Of a stretch of DNA of 64,000 nucleotides, positions 16,395-24,782 are shown piece after piece. The DNA is from Sphingobium sp. Cam5-1 (GTDB taxonomy: Bacteria > Pseudomonadota > Alphaproteobacteria > Sphingomonadales > Sphingomonadaceae): assembly GCF_015693305.1 (NCBI RefSeq), contig NZ_CP065139.1, positions 953,898-1,017,897 of the forward strand, written 5' to 3'. How positions within the stretch are numbered: the first letter of the stretch is position 1; each line of letters starts with the position of its first letter. The notes below the pieces were generated by a model. It did no database searches and was not told the DNA's origin. It was given only the letters and a program-made list of their open reading frames with translations. The translations under genes and the position numbers were made by a program.

Positions 16395-17725
16395 ACTATG
16401 CTCTGCCGGAGGGGGCTGGGCGCATAGTCGCGCAGGCGGGGTTCGAAAAATGGGCGGGGCGAGTGGATGCGAAATTCGCCCATTCCGGACATGGCGGGTT
16501 GTTCGTGAAAGCTGAACAGTTCGTTGAAGGAATAGGCTTCGCCCTCGACGCCGGTGACTTCCGTCACGCCGGTGACGCGGCGGCTGCCGTTCGACAGGCG
16601 CTGGATATGCACCACGACATGCACGCTGCTGGCGATGAAGCGCCGGATCGCGCGGATGTCATTCTGGACCCCGGCAAAGCCCATCAGCATTTCTAGGCGC
16701 GCAAAGGCATCGCGGGGGGAGTTGCCGTGGAGGGTCGCCATCGATCCGTCGTGGCCGGTGGACATGGCTTGCAGCATCTCCACCACCTCGACGCCGCGCA
16801 CCTCGCCCAGGATGATGCGGTCGGGACGCATGCGCAGGGCGTTGCGGACGAGTTCGCGCGCGCTGATTTCCCGGTTGCCATCGACGTTGGGCGGGCGGGT
16901 TTCCAATCGGACGACATGGTCCTGCCGCAACTGCAATTCGGCGGCGTCCTCTATGGTGATCAGCCGTTCGCGGTCGCTGATGAAGTGGGACAGCATGTTG
17001 AGCAGGGTGGATTTGCCCGCGCCCGTGCCGCCGCAGATCAGGATGTTGAGCCGCGACCGGACGGCGGCGGCCAGATAGGCGGCCATTTCGGCGCTCATCA
17101 CCTGCCGGTTGATGAAATCCTCTATGCCCAGCGCCTGCATGCGGAACTTGCGGATCGACAGCATAGGGCCGTCCAGCGCCACTGGCGGGATGACGATGTT
17201 GACGCGCGAGCCATCGGCAAGGCGCGCATCGACATAGGGGCTGGCTTCATCCACGCGGCGGCCGATGGGGCCGACGATGCGCTGGATGATGTTCATGAGA
17301 TGCGCGTCGTCGCGGAAGCGTCGGTCCACCTTCTCCAGCAGGCCGCTGCGTTCGACATAGATGGTGCCGGGGCCGTTGACGATGATGTCGTCGATGCTGC
17401 CATCGCGCAGCAGCGGCGCGAGCGGGCCGAGCCCGGCGACCTCATCCTCCACATCCTCGATCAGCAGCAGCCGTTCTGCTGCGTTGAGGGCAAGTTGCCC
17501 GCGTCTGCTGCGGCTGGTGATGACCTGTTCTATTTCGGCGCGGAGGGCACGGGCGCCCAGCGTTTCGGCGGTGCTGCCGCGTGCTTCCAGCTGTTCGATG
17601 ACTTGCGCGCAGGTCTGGGCCATGACGGCCTGATAGCTGTCGCTCATCCGCTGGGCGGCTGGTTGCGCTACCGGGGCGGGGCGTGCCGTGCCGCGTGGCA
17701 GGCTGGTGTCGAAGAGCAGGCTCAT
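16391..17725 (-). CDS. cpaF: Flp pilus assembly ATPase, CpaF/TadA
   Basis: A 444-residue GspE/VirB11-type ATPase that powers pilus extension and perhaps retraction. Walker A GGTGAGKST has its Lys at 238; the Walker B and Asp/His box region reads DRIILGEVRGVEVVEML, followed by TGHDGSMATLHGNSP. The N-terminal domain contains the INGPGTIYVERSG-like sensor strand (here VNGPGTIYVERSG). It overlaps cpaE by 4 bp and tadB by 4 bp. All catalytic motifs look intact, so the locus is probably functional. Confidence 0.92.
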   Translation of the reverse strand: MSLLFDTSLPRGTARPAPVAQPAAQRMSDSYQAVMAQTCAQVIEQLEARGSTAETLGARALRAEIEQVITSRSRRGQLALNAAERLLLIEDVEDEVAGLGPLAPLLRDGSIDDIIVNGPGTIYVERSGLLEKVDRRFRDDAHLMNIIQRIVGPIGRRVDEASPYVDARLADGSRVNIVIPPVALDGPMLSIRKFRMQALGIEDFINRQVMSAEMAAYLAAAVRSRLNILICGGTGAGKSTLLNMLSHFISDRERLITIEDAAELQLRQDHVVRLETRPPNVDGNREISARELVRNALRMRPDRIILGEVRGVEVVEMLQAMSTGHDGSMATLHGNSPRDAFARLEMLMGFAGVQNDIRAIRRFIASSVHVVVHIQRLSNGSRRVTGVTEVTGVEGEAYSFNELFSFHEQPAMSGMGEFRIHSPRPFFEPRLRDYAPSPLRQSIV

Positions 17726-18888
17726 GCCGCTGGTTCCACCTGGCGCTGGAGGAGGCGGCGGAGACGCTCCAGGCTCTTGGACGATCGCTGCGGCTCGATG
17801 CCGCAGGCGGTGCGGATCGCGCGCATGTAGCGGTCGGGCGCAGCCTCCATGGCGAGCGGGCGGCCCGCGTTCAGGGCATTTCGCAGGCGGACTTGGTCGA
17901 TGGGGAGCGGGAGGGTGCTGCTGGTGCGCAGGATGTCGGCCATGCGGCGGCTGTCCAGCAATATGGCGGGCTGATGATCCCAGACGAGCAGGCGTGTGCG
18001 TGACAGGCTTGCCTCATCGTCGCCTATGCGCTCCAGCAGGCGGCGGCAGGCGTCCATCTCGCGGATGGATTGCGCGCAGACCAGCTCGATGCGATCGGCG
18101 AGCGAGGCGAGCGTGCGCAGGAGGCCCGGATGGCGCAGGCTGCCCGCGCAGAGGATGAGGTCGCCGCAGCAGGCACGCAACAGGCGGACGAGCGCGGCTA
18201 TGTCGGCAGGCGCTATCCCGGCCGGTTCCGTTCCTGAGCCGCCGTCCAGCGTGAGGAGCATCAGGCCGCTCGGATCATGCCGGGCGAGGGCGCTGGACAG
18301 CAGGCTTGCGTCGAGGCGCTCTATGTCGGCAATGGCCGACGCGATGCCGTAGCTGACTGGCAGGTCGAGATAGGCCTCGGCCGCGCTGGTCGGCATGGTG
18401 AAGTCGATCAATAGCGTCGAGGAACCGGCGCGGGCTCGGCTGACCGCCATGTCGGTGGCGACGATCGCGGTGGCTTCCGCATCCGCGCCAAGGACCAGGG
18501 TCAGCCGTCCGCCCTTGCCATGATCGGCGGTCGAGCGGTTGAGGAGGCGTCCGAGAATGGCGGCGATTTCGTCACCCTCCGCCGCGCGGGGGATGACATC
18601 GTCGGCGCCGGAACGGATGGCGTGTAATATCTCGTCGGCACCTGTTTCGCCGGTGACAAGCACGATCGGGCGTCCGGTCGCGCCTTCGGCCACCGCGGAC
18701 AGGGCTGTTGCTATCGAGCGTTCCGGAGGGATCGCGTCCCGATCCACCAGAATGACGCAGGGGCCTTCAACCATATCCGGCGTGACTGCTTGTGCCAGCT
18801 CGACGGCCGCGCGGCCCTGCATGGCTTCGCTGATCCGGGTGGCGAGGCTGTGATCGACCGACAGGAGGATGATGCGCGCCATCGTCAT
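17722..18888 (-). CDS. cpaE: TadZ/CpaE-like localisation protein with degenerate ATP site
   Basis: A 388-residue protein of the CpaE/TadZ family: an N-terminal receiver-like domain (about 1-115), then a ParA/MinD-like domain. The place of the deviant Walker A loop (normally KGGxGxT after a hydrophobic strand) reads LVLGADAEATAIVATDMA, so no Lys is present. The Walker A' region survives as STLLIDFTMP, with LDLPVSYGIASAI behind. CpaE proteins place Tad machinery at the pole; loss of the P-loop Lys suggests a non-hydrolysing scaffold. Overlaps with both neighbours are 4 bp. Confidence 0.78.
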   Translation of the reverse strand: MTMARIILLSVDHSLATRISEAMQGRAAVELAQAVTPDMVEGPCVILVDRDAIPPERSIATALSAVAEGATGRPIVLVTGETGADEILHAIRSGADDVIPRAAEGDEIAAILGRLLNRSTADHGKGGRLTLVLGADAEATAIVATDMAVSRARAGSSTLLIDFTMPTSAAEAYLDLPVSYGIASAIADIERLDASLLSSALARHDPSGLMLLTLDGGSGTEPAGIAPADIAALVRLLRACCGDLILCAGSLRHPGLLRTLASLADRIELVCAQSIREMDACRRLLERIGDDEASLSRTRLLVWDHQPAILLDSRRMADILRTSSTLPLPIDQVRLRNALNAGRPLAMEAAPDRYMRAIRTACGIEPQRSSKSLERLRRLLQRQVEPAA

Positions 18889-20039
18889 GGCCTCACCACG
18901 CCGAAGGGGACGACAGGGTCTTTGGTGTCGAGCAGCGATCCGGGCAGTGCGGGCACATCCTTGGCCTGTACCGGCCCAACCAGACGGGGGGTGGCGACGA
19001 TGACCAATTCTTGCCGTTCCTTCTGCGTCTGTTGTCGGCGGAAGAAGGCGCCGATCACGGGGATGTCGCCGAGCAACGGCGTCTTTTCTCGTGTGGTCGA
19101 TTGGCTCGAGTAGCTTAAGCCCGCGATAACGAAGCTCTGGCCGCTACCCAGTTCGACCGTGGTTTCGGCCGATCGGCGGCGCAGGCCGGGCACGACATAG
19201 CCCTGTAATTGGACGCCGCTATTATAGTCGAGTTCGCTGACCTCCGGCGCGATCTTCAGCACGATCTGGTCGGGGGAGAGGACGAAGGGGGTGACGGACA
19301 GGCGGACGCCGAACTCCTTATATTGGATGGAGATGGCGTTGCCGTTTCCCGACGCCTGCGGCACCGGCACGGGGATTTCGCCCCCGGCAAGGAAGCTCGC
19401 CTGTTCGCCCGAGCGGACGAGCAGGGTGGGTTGGGCCAGCAGTTCGGACAGGCCGTTGGAGGAAAGGGCGCTCAGCACCGCGTTGATGCCGCGATTGGGG
19501 GCGGACAGGAACAGGTTGAAGGCGTTCTGGATCGGCACGCTGGCATCGAGCGAGGAGCCGCCGGGCGAGAAGCTGGCGCTCTTGAAGCTGCTGGGGGAAA
19601 CGACCGCGCCTTGAATGTCGCCGCTCAATTTGGAGAAGTTGAAGCCCAAAGCCTTGAGCGTGGAGGAAGACACGGCGGCGAACTGGACATCGACGGCGAC
19701 GACCTGCTCGCCTGCGACGATGCGGGGACTCATGACCGCGCCCGGCTCCCGCGCGGCTGCGGGGGAGGGCGAAACGGCAAAGCGCGTTTCCGCCATTAGT
19801 GACCCGTCGCGGCCAAATATGCTGATTGTGGTGGTGCCTGCGCCTATTCCGGTGACGCTCAAGGACCGGGCGGTTGGCGCGGTGACCGAAATGATGTCGT
19901 CGCGATCCACTTCTATCCGGCCAATGGGGCGGGGGTAGGTGAGCGTGCGCTTCTGCTGGATCGACAGCGACCTTTGATCCTGCGCCTGGGCGGGAGGTGC
20001 TGCGGCGAGCGCGACTGCGAGGGCGAGGATGAGTTTCAA
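18885..20039 (-). CDS. cpaC: Flp pilus secretin, CpaC/RcpA
   Basis: A 384-residue outer-membrane secretin. A signal peptide (KLILALAVALAAAPPAQAQ) is followed by an N-domain with VDRDDIISVTAPTARSLSVT and VSIFGRDGSLMAE. The secretin domain contains LAQPTLLVRSGEQASFLAGG and ends with KTPLLGDIPVIGAFFRR, the classic secretin signature. It is on the short side for the family. The 4-bp overlap with cpaB and cpaE indicates one transcript. Confidence 0.9.
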   Translation of the reverse strand: MKLILALAVALAAAPPAQAQDQRSLSIQQKRTLTYPRPIGRIEVDRDDIISVTAPTARSLSVTGIGAGTTTISIFGRDGSLMAETRFAVSPSPAAAREPGAVMSPRIVAGEQVVAVDVQFAAVSSSTLKALGFNFSKLSGDIQGAVVSPSSFKSASFSPGGSSLDASVPIQNAFNLFLSAPNRGINAVLSALSSNGLSELLAQPTLLVRSGEQASFLAGGEIPVPVPQASGNGNAISIQYKEFGVRLSVTPFVLSPDQIVLKIAPEVSELDYNSGVQLQGYVVPGLRRRSAETTVELGSGQSFVIAGLSYSSQSTTREKTPLLGDIPVIGAFFRRQQTQKERQELVIVATPRLVGPVQAKDVPALPGSLLDTKDPVVPFGVVRP

Positions 20040-20944
20040 CGCCGGGCGCTCCCCGAATAGATGGTTTCGCGGCGGTCGCCGATGACCAGCTCGATTGGTT
20101 GGCGGGGGGCAGGGGCGGGGCGGGCCTGTGCGGCCACGGGCGCAGGGCGCGCGGGTAGGGCTTGGGCGAGCGGGGCGGGATCAGGACCGTTGGAATTGGC
20201 TGGTGCGACCGTCACCTGCTCGCTGTCCACCGGATTGCGGAGGGAAAGAGTGAGCGCGCCCGTGCTTTTCGCCAGTGATAGGATGGAGACCTGACGGGGA
20301 TTGAGTGCCAGTGTCACGGTTCGGGCGGGCGGCGGCGGAGAGGACAGCTGCTCCTTGGTGCCGGATGCTGGCGCGGTGCCGAGGACGGTGTCGCCCACGG
20401 CGAGGACCTGAACCATCTGCAACAACGTCTGGGCGCGGCTGCGGCCTGCGCCACGCGCGCCGCTGATGGCGTCGGCGCCGGGATAGACGACCTGTACGTC
20501 CACGCGGTCGCCGGGGCGGACGAGGCCCGCCACCGCGATTTCCGCTGTGGTGTCGATGCTGATCGCCCGCATGCCGACGGGCACGCGGATCGCGAGCTTT
20601 TCCTCGCCGCCGACCGCGTCCCGGGGGATGAGCGCACCTGCGGCAATGGCGCGGGCGGCGACCTTGCCTATCAGTTCGGCGGGCGTCGCGGCAGTCGGGT
20701 GGCGAGTGGGGTCAGCTATTGCATTGCGGATCATGGCGGCGGTGATTGTCTCGCCTGTCCGGATCGGGCGGGCGGCGGATGCAAGGATGACGGGTTGGGG
20801 GGATCGACTGTCCGCCGCCGACCGGGCCATCGGGACCGTCGCGGCTGATGACCGTTGCATTTCACGCACGCCCAGCAGCAGGAACAGCATGGCGGCAACC
20901 ATGCCTGCAACCATCATGATCCTGGCTTTCCACCCCAATTGCAT
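20036..20944 (-). CDS. cpaB: Flp pilus assembly protein CpaB/RcpC
   Basis: A 302-residue periplasmic protein anchored by an N-terminal membrane segment (IMMVAGMVAAMLFLLLGV). A SAF-like domain follows (PIRTGETITAAMIRNA, GALIPRDAVGGEEKLAIRVP), then VGMRAISIDTTAEIAVAGLV, RPGDRVDVQVVYPG and an Ala/Pro-rich C-terminus. The ATG at 20944 with a G-rich site upstream is chosen over an in-frame codon 17 residues earlier. First gene of the Tad operon, so the promoter should lie in 20945-21217. Confidence 0.85.
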   Translation of the reverse strand: MQLGWKARIMMVAGMVAAMLFLLLGVREMQRSSAATVPMARSAADSRSPQPVILASAARPIRTGETITAAMIRNAIADPTRHPTAATPAELIGKVAARAIAAGALIPRDAVGGEEKLAIRVPVGMRAISIDTTAEIAVAGLVRPGDRVDVQVVYPGADAISGARGAGRSRAQTLLQMVQVLAVGDTVLGTAPASGTKEQLSSPPPPARTVTLALNPRQVSILSLAKSTGALTLSLRNPVDSEQVTVAPANSNGPDPAPLAQALPARPAPVAAQARPAPAPRQPIELVIGDRRETIYSGSARR

Positions 20945-21217
20945 CAATTCCCCCCTTGATCTTGCGTCCACGCAAATCGCTCCGTGTGGAGGCAAGATCC
21001 TGTAGCTTCGGGGAATCTATGCGTTATCGGCGGCCGAGGGGACTGGAGATGCCGCCGATTTGATGGGACCGGAGGGGCAAATATTGCCCGGCGTTAACTT
21101 CTTTGCCCCGAATTTGCGTGGCGCGGCGTGCGCAAGGGCTTTTCTTGCGTGTGCCCAACCCCGTGAAAGGTTCAATTTGGCGCAATCTCTCCGGATCGGA
21201 GCTTCGCTGCGCCCTCT
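20945..21217. promoter_or_regulatory. Intergenic region upstream of the Tad operon
   Basis: This 273-bp gap lies between the stop of the universal stress protein gene and cpaB, both on the minus strand. It should carry the Tad promoter, but no convincing -35/-10, sigma-54 or general-stress motif was found by eye. Open frames crossing it have no family features and no good ribosome site. Confidence 0.35.
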
Positions 21218-22033
21218 TCAGTGCGCCAGCAACAGCGGAACATGCGCCTCGCGCAGCATCGTGCGGGTTACGCCACCAAAGACGAGTTCGCGCCAGCGGC
21301 TGTGCCCGAATGCGCCCATCACCATCCAGTCGGGCTTCAGCACATTGATCGCGGCTTTCAGCGTTGCCTCCACCGTGCGGCCATCCTGCGGCCATGTATG
21401 GAATTGCGTCTTGACGCCATGGCGAGAGAGATATTCGGGCGCATCGGTCGCAGGGAAGGGGTATTTGCCCACCTCCTCAACGGTCACAACGTCCACGTCT
21501 GCGGCATGCTTCAGCAGCGGCACGGCCAGACGGAGCGCGGCCGACGCCTCGCGCGATCCTTCCCAGGCGACGAGCGCCCGGCCCGTGATCATCATGCCCC
21601 GTGCGTCCTCCGGCACGGCGAGGACCGGCGTGCGGCCGCCCATCGCCAGATCGGCGGCGAGATGCAATGGATCGCTCATTTCCCGCCGAGGGCCAGCGGG
21701 CAGCGTCACGATCATTAAGTCGCATAAGGCGGACGCTGAAAGCAGGCCGTGAACGATGTCGCCATCCACCTGCCGCCAATCCCAATTCACGTCTTCGCGT
21801 TGCAGCCGTTCCTCCACCTTCGCACGCATGCGCGCATCGATCTGATGCAGTTCGGCCATGATCGCGGGGGCGATGGACGCCCCGCCGTAAAGATCCCCGG
21901 CGACAAGGTTAGGCATGGAGGTGACCTGTACGCAGTGGATATGCGCATCGAGCGCCCGGGCAATGTCGCTGGCGGCCTGGAGTCGGCTCTCCATGGCGCT
22001 ATCGTCGTGAATGTGGAGCAGAATGGATGTCAT
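21218..22033 (-). CDS. Tandem universal stress protein
   Basis: A 271-residue protein with two Usp folds. The second domain (about 150-271) ends in the ATP-binding motif MGAFGHSRWRELVFGGVTRT (G-x2-G-x9-G-S/T pattern). The first domain (from SILLHIHDDS) lacks an obvious copy. ATG 22033 follows GGAGAGG closely; a GTG one codon earlier is the alternative. Such tandem Usps respond to starvation or oxidative stress. It is divergent from the Ser-rich pilin gene, with about 150 bp shared upstream. Confidence 0.85.
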   Translation of the reverse strand: MTSILLHIHDDSAMESRLQAASDIARALDAHIHCVQVTSMPNLVAGDLYGGASIAPAIMAELHQIDARMRAKVEERLQREDVNWDWRQVDGDIVHGLLSASALCDLMIVTLPAGPRREMSDPLHLAADLAMGGRTPVLAVPEDARGMMITGRALVAWEGSREASAALRLAVPLLKHAADVDVVTVEEVGKYPFPATDAPEYLSRHGVKTQFHTWPQDGRTVEATLKAAINVLKPDWMVMGAFGHSRWRELVFGGVTRTMLREAHVPLLLAH

Positions 22034-22184
22034 CACACCTCTCCATGCTCTTAAGACCGCGAAAATGGTCGCCTTCTTATACCCTTATTTGCCCATCGCG
22101 GTTAATAGCATTTATGTTATATATCCAAAGGCGGGTGTGAACGCCGTGCGCCGGGAAGGCGCATCGGCGAATGGGGGAAGCATC

Positions 22185-22595
22185 ATGCCTGGAATCTTTT
22201 CAGCTTCAAGACTGTGGCGCGATCGTGGAGGCGCTACGGCTGCCGAATATGCGCTTTTGCTGGCCATCATCGGTGGCGGGATGGTCGGGGCGACCTGGCT
22301 GTTGGGGCAGGCGGTAGGCAGTCAGATGAACCAGCAGGTAGCCCTGTTCGCATCATCCGCAGGGAGTAGCTCGACGAGCTCGTCAAGCTCATCCAGCGGC
22401 GGATCGAGTGCTGGTGGCGGCTCTTCGACCGGCGGAAGTAGCTCCAGCACCGGCGGAGGTGGCACCACGACGACGAGTACTGGCGGGACTACGACGGGCG
22501 GCGCAAGCTCAGGAAATGGCAGCTCCGGGAACGGGAGCTCGGGTAACGGCAGTTCCGGGAATGGAAGCTCGGGCAACGGCAACGGTAAGAAGTAA
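22185..22595 (+). CDS. Flp-type pilin with long Ser/Gly/Thr/Asn-rich tail
   Basis: A 136-residue protein. Residues about 1-50 are an Flp-like pilin: RDRGGATAAEYALLLAIIGG gives a prepilin site after Gly with Glu +5 and Tyr +6 and one hydrophobic helix. About 80 residues then consist almost only of Ser, Gly, Thr, Ala and Asn, ending in four NGSSG units (22515-22574) and NGNGKK. The ATG at 22185 with GGGGGAAG upstream is preferred; the frame is open from 22011, but that part lacks a pilin-like start. It stands alone on the plus strand, apart from the Tad operon. A surface-exposed, possibly glycosylated pilin or adhesive subunit is inferred. Confidence 0.72.
   Translation: MPGIFSASRLWRDRGGATAAEYALLLAIIGGGMVGATWLLGQAVGSQMNQQVALFASSAGSSSTSSSSSSSGGSSAGGGSSTGGSSSSTGGGGTTTTSTGGTTTGGASSGNGSSGNGSSGNGSSGNGSSGNGNGKK
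22515..22574 (+). repeat. Four 15-bp tandem units encoding NGSSG
   Basis: Units begin at 22515, 22530, 22545 and 22560. They alternate AGCTCC/AGCTCG/AGTTCC spellings, so the peptide repeat is conserved while third positions differ, which argues for selection on the protein or an old duplication. Confidence 0.7.
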
Positions 22596-22603
22596 GGCGT
22601 CGG

Positions 22604-22631
22604 GAGCGGAGCAAGGAGGCTCGCTCCGCTT
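22604..22631. terminator. Stem-loop after the Ser-rich pilin gene
   Basis: GCGGAGC (22606-22612) pairs with GCTCCGC (22623-22629) around a 10-nt loop, 10 bp after the stop. No T-tract follows, so it is only a weak terminator candidate. The rest of the gap to 22814 holds an AT-rich stretch (22725-22795) likely to carry the prkA promoter. Confidence 0.35.
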
Positions 22632-22814
22632 GCTGCGACAGAGGTTTGCAGCGGGGCGCACACATGGCCAAGGTGCACGCGTCCCGCAGGCAGCTTATCC
22701 TGAAATATCCGGACGGTCAGGAATAATTTTTACACTCATTCAATTTTGTAGGACTATTTTTGCGGGCTCGCGCGTATTATATTCGTAACATGACTACTGC
22801 GGCGGGAGTCGTCA

Positions 22815-24758
22815 GTGACGAAAAGCGAACTGTTTTCGAGCTTCACCCGGAATTTTGACGAACGGCGTCAAGCCGAGATGTCGATTGAGGATTATTTGCT
22901 GGGATGCCGCAATGATCCTTTGATGCATGCATCAGCACCGGAACGCCTGCTGGCGGCGATCGGCGAGCCGGAGATCATAGACACATCCCGCGACCAACGG
23001 CTCGGGCGGATCTTCATGAACCGCACCATCCGCCGATACAAAAGTTTCGCCAATTTCTACGGCATGGAAGCGACCATCGAACATATCGTCAGCTTCCTGC
23101 GTCATGCCAGCCAAGGGTTGGAGGAGCGTAAGCAGATTCTCTATCTGCTCGGCCCGGTCGGTGGCGGCAAGTCTTCGCTGGCGGAACGGCTCAAGGCGTT
23201 GATGGAAACGCATCCCATCTATGCGCTGAAGGCCGGGGATGAGATCAGCCCGATCTTCGAAAGCCCGCTCGCCCTGTTCGATGCGGAAACGCACGGCGCG
23301 TTCATCGAGGAAAATTACGGCATCCCGCGCCGCCGCCTGACCGGCATGATCAGCCCATGGGCGCGCAAGCGGCTGGATGAGTTTTCTGGCGATATCTCGC
23401 AGTTCAAGGTCATCCGCCTGATGCCATCGCGTATGCGGCAGATCGCCATCGCCAAGACCGAGCCGGGCGACGAGAATAATCAGGACATCAGCTCGCTGGT
23501 TGGCAAGGTCGATATTCGCAAGCTGGAGATGCTGTCGCAGAATGATCCCGATGCCTACAGCTATTCGGGCGGCCTTAATCGTGCGAACCAGGGGATGCTC
23601 GAATTTGTCGAGATGTTCAAGGCGCCGATCAAGATGCTCCACCCGCTGCTGACCGCGACGCAGGAGGGCAATTATATCGGCACCGAAAATATCGGGGCCA
23701 TTCCCTTTAACGGCATCATCATGGCGCATTCCAATGAATCGGAATGGGCGAATTTCAAGAATAACAAGAATAACGAAGCTTTCATCGACCGCATTTATGT
23801 TATCAAGGTGCCCTATAGCTTGCAGGCTACCGAAGAACGACATGTGTATGAAAAGCTGCTGAGGGAGTCGGACCTCAGCAAGGCGCCCTGCGCTCCGGGG
23901 ACACTGGACATGCTCGCGCGCTTTTCTGTCCTCACGCGGCTGCGGGAGCATGAGAACAGCAATCTCTATTCCAAGATGCGCGTTTATGACGGCGAAATGC
24001 TGCGGGAGATCGATCCGCGCGCCAAGAGCATGCAGGAATATCGAGATGCCGCCGGGGTGGATGAGGGCATGTCGGGCACATCGACCCGCTTCGCCTTCAA
24101 GGCGCTGTCGGCGACCTTCAACCATGACAGCAGCGAAATAGCCGCCGATCCGGTCCACCTCATGTATGTGTTGGAAGGGATGGTCCGGCAGGAACAATTC
24201 CCCGCCGATGTCGAGGCCAAATATCTGGAATTCATCAAGGGCGAGCTTGCGCCGCGCTATGCAGAGTTCATCGGCAATGAAATCCAGAAGGCCTATCTGG
24301 AAAGCTATAACGACTACGGCCAGAACCTGTTCGACCGCTATGTCGCCTATGCCGACGCGTGGATCGAGGATCTGGACTTCAAGGACCCGGACACGGGGCA
24401 GCTTCTGGACCGGGAGGTCATCAATCAGGAACTCACCAAGACCGAAAAGCCCGCCGGGATCGCCAATCCCAAGGATTTCCGGAACGAGGTGGTGAAGTTC
24501 GCGCTGCGCATGCGGGCCAGTAATGACGGGCGCAATCCCAGCTGGACGAGCTATGAGAAGATTCGCGAAGTCATCGAAAAGCGGATGTTCAGCCAGGTCG
24601 AGGACCTTCTGCCCGTCATCAGCTTCGGGTCCAAGAAGGATGGCGACACGGCGAGCAAGCATGACGAGTTCGTCGCGCGCATGATCGAGCGGGGCTACAC
24701 CGAACGGCAGGTCCGTCGGCTGGTGGAATGGTATATAAGGGTCAAGCAGGCCGGATAA
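22815..24758 (+). CDS. prkA: PrkA serine protein kinase (YeaG family)
   Basis: A 647-residue AAA-fold kinase-like protein. Walker A GPVGGGKS is at residues 113-120. FETHGAF-type region, NQGMLEFVEMFKAPIKMLHP and PFNGIIMAHSNESEW are hallmarks of the PrkA AAA domain, and the C-terminal PrkA kinase-like domain follows (about 420-640). The GTG start has GGCGGGAG 6 nt upstream. In enterobacteria the homologue YeaG acts with YeaH in stationary phase and nitrogen starvation. It leads a three-gene operon. Confidence 0.92.
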   Translation: MTKSELFSSFTRNFDERRQAEMSIEDYLLGCRNDPLMHASAPERLLAAIGEPEIIDTSRDQRLGRIFMNRTIRRYKSFANFYGMEATIEHIVSFLRHASQGLEERKQILYLLGPVGGGKSSLAERLKALMETHPIYALKAGDEISPIFESPLALFDAETHGAFIEENYGIPRRRLTGMISPWARKRLDEFSGDISQFKVIRLMPSRMRQIAIAKTEPGDENNQDISSLVGKVDIRKLEMLSQNDPDAYSYSGGLNRANQGMLEFVEMFKAPIKMLHPLLTATQEGNYIGTENIGAIPFNGIIMAHSNESEWANFKNNKNNEAFIDRIYVIKVPYSLQATEERHVYEKLLRESDLSKAPCAPGTLDMLARFSVLTRLREHENSNLYSKMRVYDGEMLREIDPRAKSMQEYRDAAGVDEGMSGTSTRFAFKALSATFNHDSSEIAADPVHLMYVLEGMVRQEQFPADVEAKYLEFIKGELAPRYAEFIGNEIQKAYLESYNDYGQNLFDRYVAYADAWIEDLDFKDPDTGQLLDREVINQELTKTEKPAGIANPKDFRNEVVKFALRMRASNDGRNPSWTSYEKIREVIEKRMFSQVEDLLPVISFGSKKDGDTASKHDEFVARMIERGYTERQVRRLVEWYIRVKQAG

Positions 24759-24782
24759 ATAGATGGAGGCGCTTGGCCCACC

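Noticed and set aside
22369..22600. Tandem repeats as a CRISPR-like array
   Set aside because: The units are 15 bp, in frame, without spacers, and encode NGSSG within a pilin gene.
22596..22814. General-stress (GGAAC-type) promoter before prkA
   Set aside because: The stretch is AT-rich and surely carries a promoter, but no GGAAC element with a GTT partner at proper spacing was found.
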